Positions 19,110 to 22,590 of a DNA stretch of 22,590 nt are shown here, in pieces; position 1 is the first letter of the stretch, and every line of letters starts with the position of its first letter. Source of the stretch: Proteromonas lacertae (Eukaryota > Sar > Bigyra > Opalinata > Proteromonadidae); the NCBI GenBank assembly GCA_002245135.1, contig NGBS01000104.1, positions 1-22,590 of the forward strand. Direction: 5' to 3'. The notes under the pieces were generated by a model, which saw only the letters and a program-made list of their open reading frames with translations, was not told where the DNA came from and searched no databases. The position numbers and the translations under genes are program-made.

Positions 19110-21100
19110 TTAATTATCTTTCTTCTCTTCGTTTGGTGGTTTTTGCACTACTGCAGGTGTAGCTGGAGTAGCTGGTGTTTGTGGAGTTCCAGGAGTAACC
19201 ATAGGTGTTGAAACACCTAATTGTTTGTTTTGAGCTCTCAATAATGCTCTTTTCGCAGCTAACTTCATTCTAATCACACTTTGAACTAAAACAGCAGCAT
19301 CATTCATAGTTTCATTAGGCAAACCAATTGGTAAGTATAATTCCACAAATCTTTCTCTCACTAAGAAGGATAGAATAGTATAAGTTCTAGAAAGAACCAA
19401 ATCAACAGGCAAATATTGCTGTAAATCGCCATTCATTACAAATACTTGAGCACACATGATATGTTGGAATGACAAATTATTCTTTATTGATTTCATAAAC
19501 TTTAAGATATAATCACTGTTTAATTCTGCTGAATCGATCTTTAATATTGCTTGTAGTTTAATTTCACTAAAGTCATCTTCATGTATTAATATATCAGGTT
19601 CAGTTGACCAGTGGTTGTAATATAAGAACCTTGAAGGATAATACGTTGATGTATTCCATTCATCTATTTAAATAATAATAATAATAATAAAATATATACT
19701 AATTATTGGACTAGCATCATTCAAGAAATCTTGTACTTCAATAGTATCTGGATGATTCTTAAATGTTGATAATAATCTAATAGTATCATAGGATGATAAG
19801 AATAATTGTGGAGAATTTGTTAATATCTTGAAACATTCAGATAATGTTAATTCTTTAGCACCTGGGTATTTCTCTATTAACAATTTAAATAATAAATAAA
19901 TGATAAATACTGTTAATAGTCTCAGATAAATATCTTCTAATTTGGTTGGATGATATGTAGAATGGATTTTTGAGTAAATAAATATGAGCTTCACTATATA
20001 AAGATGGGAATTGAGTAAAAAAAAATTAAAGAAATTTCTAAGGTATAATTTATAAAAAAGGAAAAAAAGATATTCATATGTAATAGATCCATCTGCATTC
20101 TCTCTTACTAAAATCATTAATAAATTAATTTCCATTTGAGTTAAACACAAGGAAGGATGATATAAACACTTTTGGAATACAGCTCTTGGAATAGATAATG
20201 TATGTGAAGAATCAGCCTATTTAGAAAAAAAATATTAATAATATGATATAAATACATTTTTAAACACTTCTGCAGCTTGACTAAACAACAAATCAAATCT
20301 AATATCAAATGTTTTCTCAATAACTGTACATTGTTCTGATGATAAATTACCTCCAAAGCCAATTGCTCCTCTGTCTTTCAATACACGAACTAATGGTGTT
20401 ACTTCAGTTACAAAGTCACGATAATTCACATTACCTTCATTATTCTCATATGATACAACCAATAAATTCTATTTTGAAAAAAATAAAAATTATATATATA
20501 TACAGTCATTTCATCATCAGTTAAATCTAAAGAAGCAGATAAAAATAATGCTTTGAATGAATTATATGTAAGGAATTTAGTATCATTAGCGTCTTCTGTT
20601 CTGAATAATGCCAATAAGTATTCTTCAATTGCAAGAGATTGTTCTGCAGATTCAAAGGCAGCATCTGGTTTTTCTGGAGCACGAGTTTTAGTAAAGTTAT
20701 CGTGTAATGTAACAATATCATTGACATATGATTTTTCTTTTACTATTCTGTCTAACCATTTTGAACTTATTAATTCATCACCTGATCTTTTTAAAGTATA
20801 TTCCTCAACTATATATTAAAATTAAATGATTAATTGAAATACTTTTGTAAGATAAAGCACTCATTTTCTCATCGTCATAAGGTACTTCAAAATGAAGATC
20901 AGCTGTAGCAATAGGTATTGGATTAAGTTGGGTTGGTAAACTGAAATTAACATCTATAATACATGAATTATCTTTTATTTCCTACAAAATATTGAAATGA
21001 TTCTTACTCTAACATCACAATAGTATCTGTATCCTGTGGCTGATTTTTCTATAAACTCTTTCACTCTATCTATTGACTCATATACTCTTTGATCATCCAT
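19110..21100 (-). CDS. EF-hand and IQ-motif protein of unknown function
   Basis: Eight exons total 1725 nt (574 residues). Start ATG 21100 is preceded by TTTTTTGAAA. Introns are 20982-21007, 20809-20842, 20469-20503, 20217-20255, 20015-20073 (U12-type AT-AC), 19874-19910 and 19664-19699; stop TAA 19110-19112. Paired EF-hand-like segments are FRTEDANDTKFLTYNSF and YENNEGNVNYRDF, with a later one at RENADGSITYDQF; the loops are partly degenerate, so calcium binding is uncertain. Near the C-terminus VLVQSVIRMKLAAKRALLR resembles an IQ calmodulin-binding motif. The end is a Pro/Thr/Ala-rich tail (TPMVTPGTPQTPATPATPA) with KPPNEEKKDN. No membrane segment is seen. I do not recognise an orthologue; a calcium-responsive cytoskeletal role is only a guess. 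It lies 149 bp downstream of the transporter 3 start and 215 bp upstream of the 3' end of the Tpt1 gene. Confidence 0.8.
20015..20073 (-). other. U12-type AT-AC intron in the EF-hand/IQ gene
   Basis: 59 nt. The 5' end is ATATCTTTTTTT and the branch-like site TTTCTTTAA, followed by nine T and AC. Removal turns GSITYE... into GSITYDQFPSLYSEAHIYLL and keeps the whole gene in frame; read through without splicing the segment is a run of hydrophobic low-complexity residues. Confidence 0.8.
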
Positions 21101-21315
21101 TTTCAAAAAATAAAAATAAAACGGAATCTGGTTATTGAAAAGTATGAAACATTTATCCCCACATATTTATTTTTTATTTTTTTCATCACAGAAGCATAAT
21201 TTCACAAAAATAACAGTGAAAATAGTTTTATATCATACAAAAAAAGTTAAATACTTATAATTATCAAATCAAAAAACCATGAATCAAAAAATAGACAAAA
21301 ATATACATATTTTAT

Positions 21316-21994
21316 TTATAAAATATTTTCCATCGTCTTTTTATCCAACACTTTCAAAAAATATTGTGGTGGTAAGACATTATCTATTCCCTTTGTAAGA
21401 ATCACATTATTATCTGAAAGAAAAAACTTTATACCATCATTCATAGCTTTTACTACATCAATATAGATATATATTTGACAACTAGATCTAATTCCACTTT
21501 GAACTGATTCTTTTGGTAAAGAATTTGTGAAATGAATGTGAGTTCTATTCATTGTTTTTAATCCTTCTGTTCTATAAATTACAAAGAAAAAAATGAATTT
21601 AGATACTTTATTTTATCCCATGCAGCATAATATGTTCCATGAATACAATTTGGTATTTCTTCAGGTGAATTAATTGGTTTGAATATCATGTTCTCATTAA
21701 TTCCTGGAATTGAATGACCTTGATTGGCTCTTATATATTTTATACCATCATCACATTTAATAGTAAATCTCTGTTTTTTAATCTGTTTGAACAACTTTTT
21801 TATTCATAAATATGTTTAAATATATTTATACTTTATTCACATCATCTTCAGATATCCCTTTCATTTGACTTGAAGCTAACAAATCAGCGAGTTTTAACAA
21901 ATCCATCTGCTGACATAGCTATTTTCAATTCAATAGCTCCATGCCTGAGTATCCAACTCATTGTTTTACTTATTTCAGTCAATCTTTTACTCAT
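21316..21994 (-). CDS. TPT1: tRNA 2'-phosphotransferase (Tpt1/KptA family), one frame break
   Basis: Three exons (21832-21994, 21607-21794, 21316-21571) are joined across introns of 37 and 35 nt. The product is ~201 residues, the usual size of the family. The enzyme removes the 2'-phosphate left at the tRNA splice junction, using NAD+ via an ADP-ribosylated intermediate. Visible motifs are SWILRHGAIEL (the Arg-His pair), DGFVK, QRFTIK, IRANQGHSIP and SGIRSSCQIYIYID (the fourth conserved Arg); the R-H-R-R set is therefore complete. The exon sum has one base too many. The break is in a four-A run (plus-strand T 21892-21895) within DGFVKLADLLA; one A fewer restores the motif. An assembly homopolymer error is the simplest reading. 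The upstream end is 83 bp from the divergent UFC1 start. Confidence 0.9.
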
Positions 21995-22077
21995 TTGTTA
22001 AATAGGGAAATATATTCTTTTTATTTTGCACACATGTTTGAGAGTTTGTTTCATATTATTTTTCAATTATTTTGAAA
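21995..22077. promoter_or_regulatory. 83-bp divergent promoter between Tpt1 and UFC1
   Basis: The two start codons face away from each other across 83 bp. The UFC1 side ends CAATTATTTTGAAA before ATG, like the start context at 3595. No TGAAACGA copy is present here. Confidence 0.5.
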
Positions 22078-22590
22078 ATGTCAATTTCCAACGAAACTAA
22101 AGAGACAGTGAAGAAGATACCACTTTTATCTGTTAAAGCTGGTCCAAGAGATGGTGATAAATATAAAGATAGATTAAAAGAAGAACTTAATGCTTTAATC
22201 CAAGTATAATGTTGTTTGTTATTGTTAGTATGTTAAAATAAATAAAGAGAATGATAATGATTGGTTTCAAATTAAATGTGACAATACAGAAGGAACACAG
22301 TATATTCTCAAGTTTTAATCTTTATATAGTTGGTCTGGAAAGTGTTGGTATTATTATAATCGTCTTAAGTATGAGTTTAAAATGCAATTTGAAATTCCAG
22401 CAACATATCCTGTCTCTCCTCCAGAAATTCAATTACCAGAACTGGAAGGAAAAACGGTGAAAATGTATAGAGGAGGTAAGATATGTTGTGATATTCATTT
22501 TAATCCATTGTGGTCAAAGAATACACCCAAATTCGGCATAGCTCATGCTCTAGCTCTAGGATTAGGTCCATGGCTTGCAGTTGAAGTACC
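22078..22590 (+). CDS. UFC1: Ufm1-conjugating enzyme UFC1, 5' part
   Basis: Start ATG 22078 with introns 22204-22228 (25 nt) and 22300-22329 (30 nt); the gene runs off the window. Spliced, it reads [19 protein letters not shown], then [57 protein letters not shown] and [20 protein letters not shown]. This closely follows UFC1, the E2-like enzyme that accepts Ufm1 from UBA5 on a cysteine and passes it with UFL1 to targets, mainly at the endoplasmic reticulum. C118 in KIC matches the catalytic cysteine (Cys116 in human). About 153 of an expected ~165 residues are present. Its presence means the organism probably has a ufmylation pathway. Confidence 0.95.

Noticed and set aside
20553-20819. Plus-strand open frame over the EF-hand gene
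   Set aside because: It is antisense to a multi-exon gene whose exon sum is exactly in frame.
1-22590. tRNA, rRNA, CRISPR or organellar DNA
   Set aside because: No cloverleaf, rRNA or spaced-repeat pattern was recognised, and the introns and gene content are nuclear.

Overview
This is a gene-dense, very AT-rich nuclear segment from a unicellular eukaryote. The evidence is the gene families (ALC1-type chromatin remodeller, FYVE protein, SLC17-type transporters, Tpt1, UFC1) and the dense spliceosomal introns. I could place 49 very short introns (25-50 nt, most near 30), nearly all of the form GTAT...TAG. Each was checked by restored homology, by exon lengths summing to a multiple of three, or both. 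Every gene whose end is visible stops with TAA. I cannot name the organism. Codon use, poly-Asn runs and tiny introns fit several AT-rich protist groups.

Layout. Left part, plus strand: the 3' end of an ALC1/CHD1L-like SNF2 helicase with macro domain (to 1953), a FYVE protein with a C-terminal membrane anchor (2124-3190), and a pseudokinase-LRR protein (3595-6872). A gene-free stretch follows, holding a dead hAT DNA transposon with terminal inverted repeats and a perfect 8-bp target duplication (7757-8904). Middle: three paralogous SLC17-like MFS transporters on the minus strand (8964-10995, 14821-16811, 16919-18960). Between the first and second lie two plus-strand BTB/SPRY-like genes, one decayed (11075-12408) and one nearly whole (12607-14730). 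Right: an EF-hand/IQ protein (19110-21100, minus), tRNA 2'-phosphotransferase (21316-21994, minus), and divergently the Ufm1-conjugating enzyme UFC1 (22078 to the edge).

The most striking feature is a second intron class. The three transporters and the EF-hand gene each contain one 54-59 nt intron beginning ATATCTTTTT, with a TTCTTAAC/T-like branch site 7-12 nt before an AC (once AA) end. This is the signature of U12-type (minor spliceosome) AT-AC introns, and using them makes all four reading frames exact. The three transporters also have their start codon split AT|G by a first, ordinary intron.

Other points of interest are a duplicated C-terminal unit in the ALC1 protein with its intron copied at the same place, LRR-encoding exons of exactly 168 nt, a conserved acidic dileucine signal in the transporter loops, and a recurring TGAAACGA motif near gene starts. 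Several one-base frame breaks in otherwise well-conserved genes are probably assembly indels.
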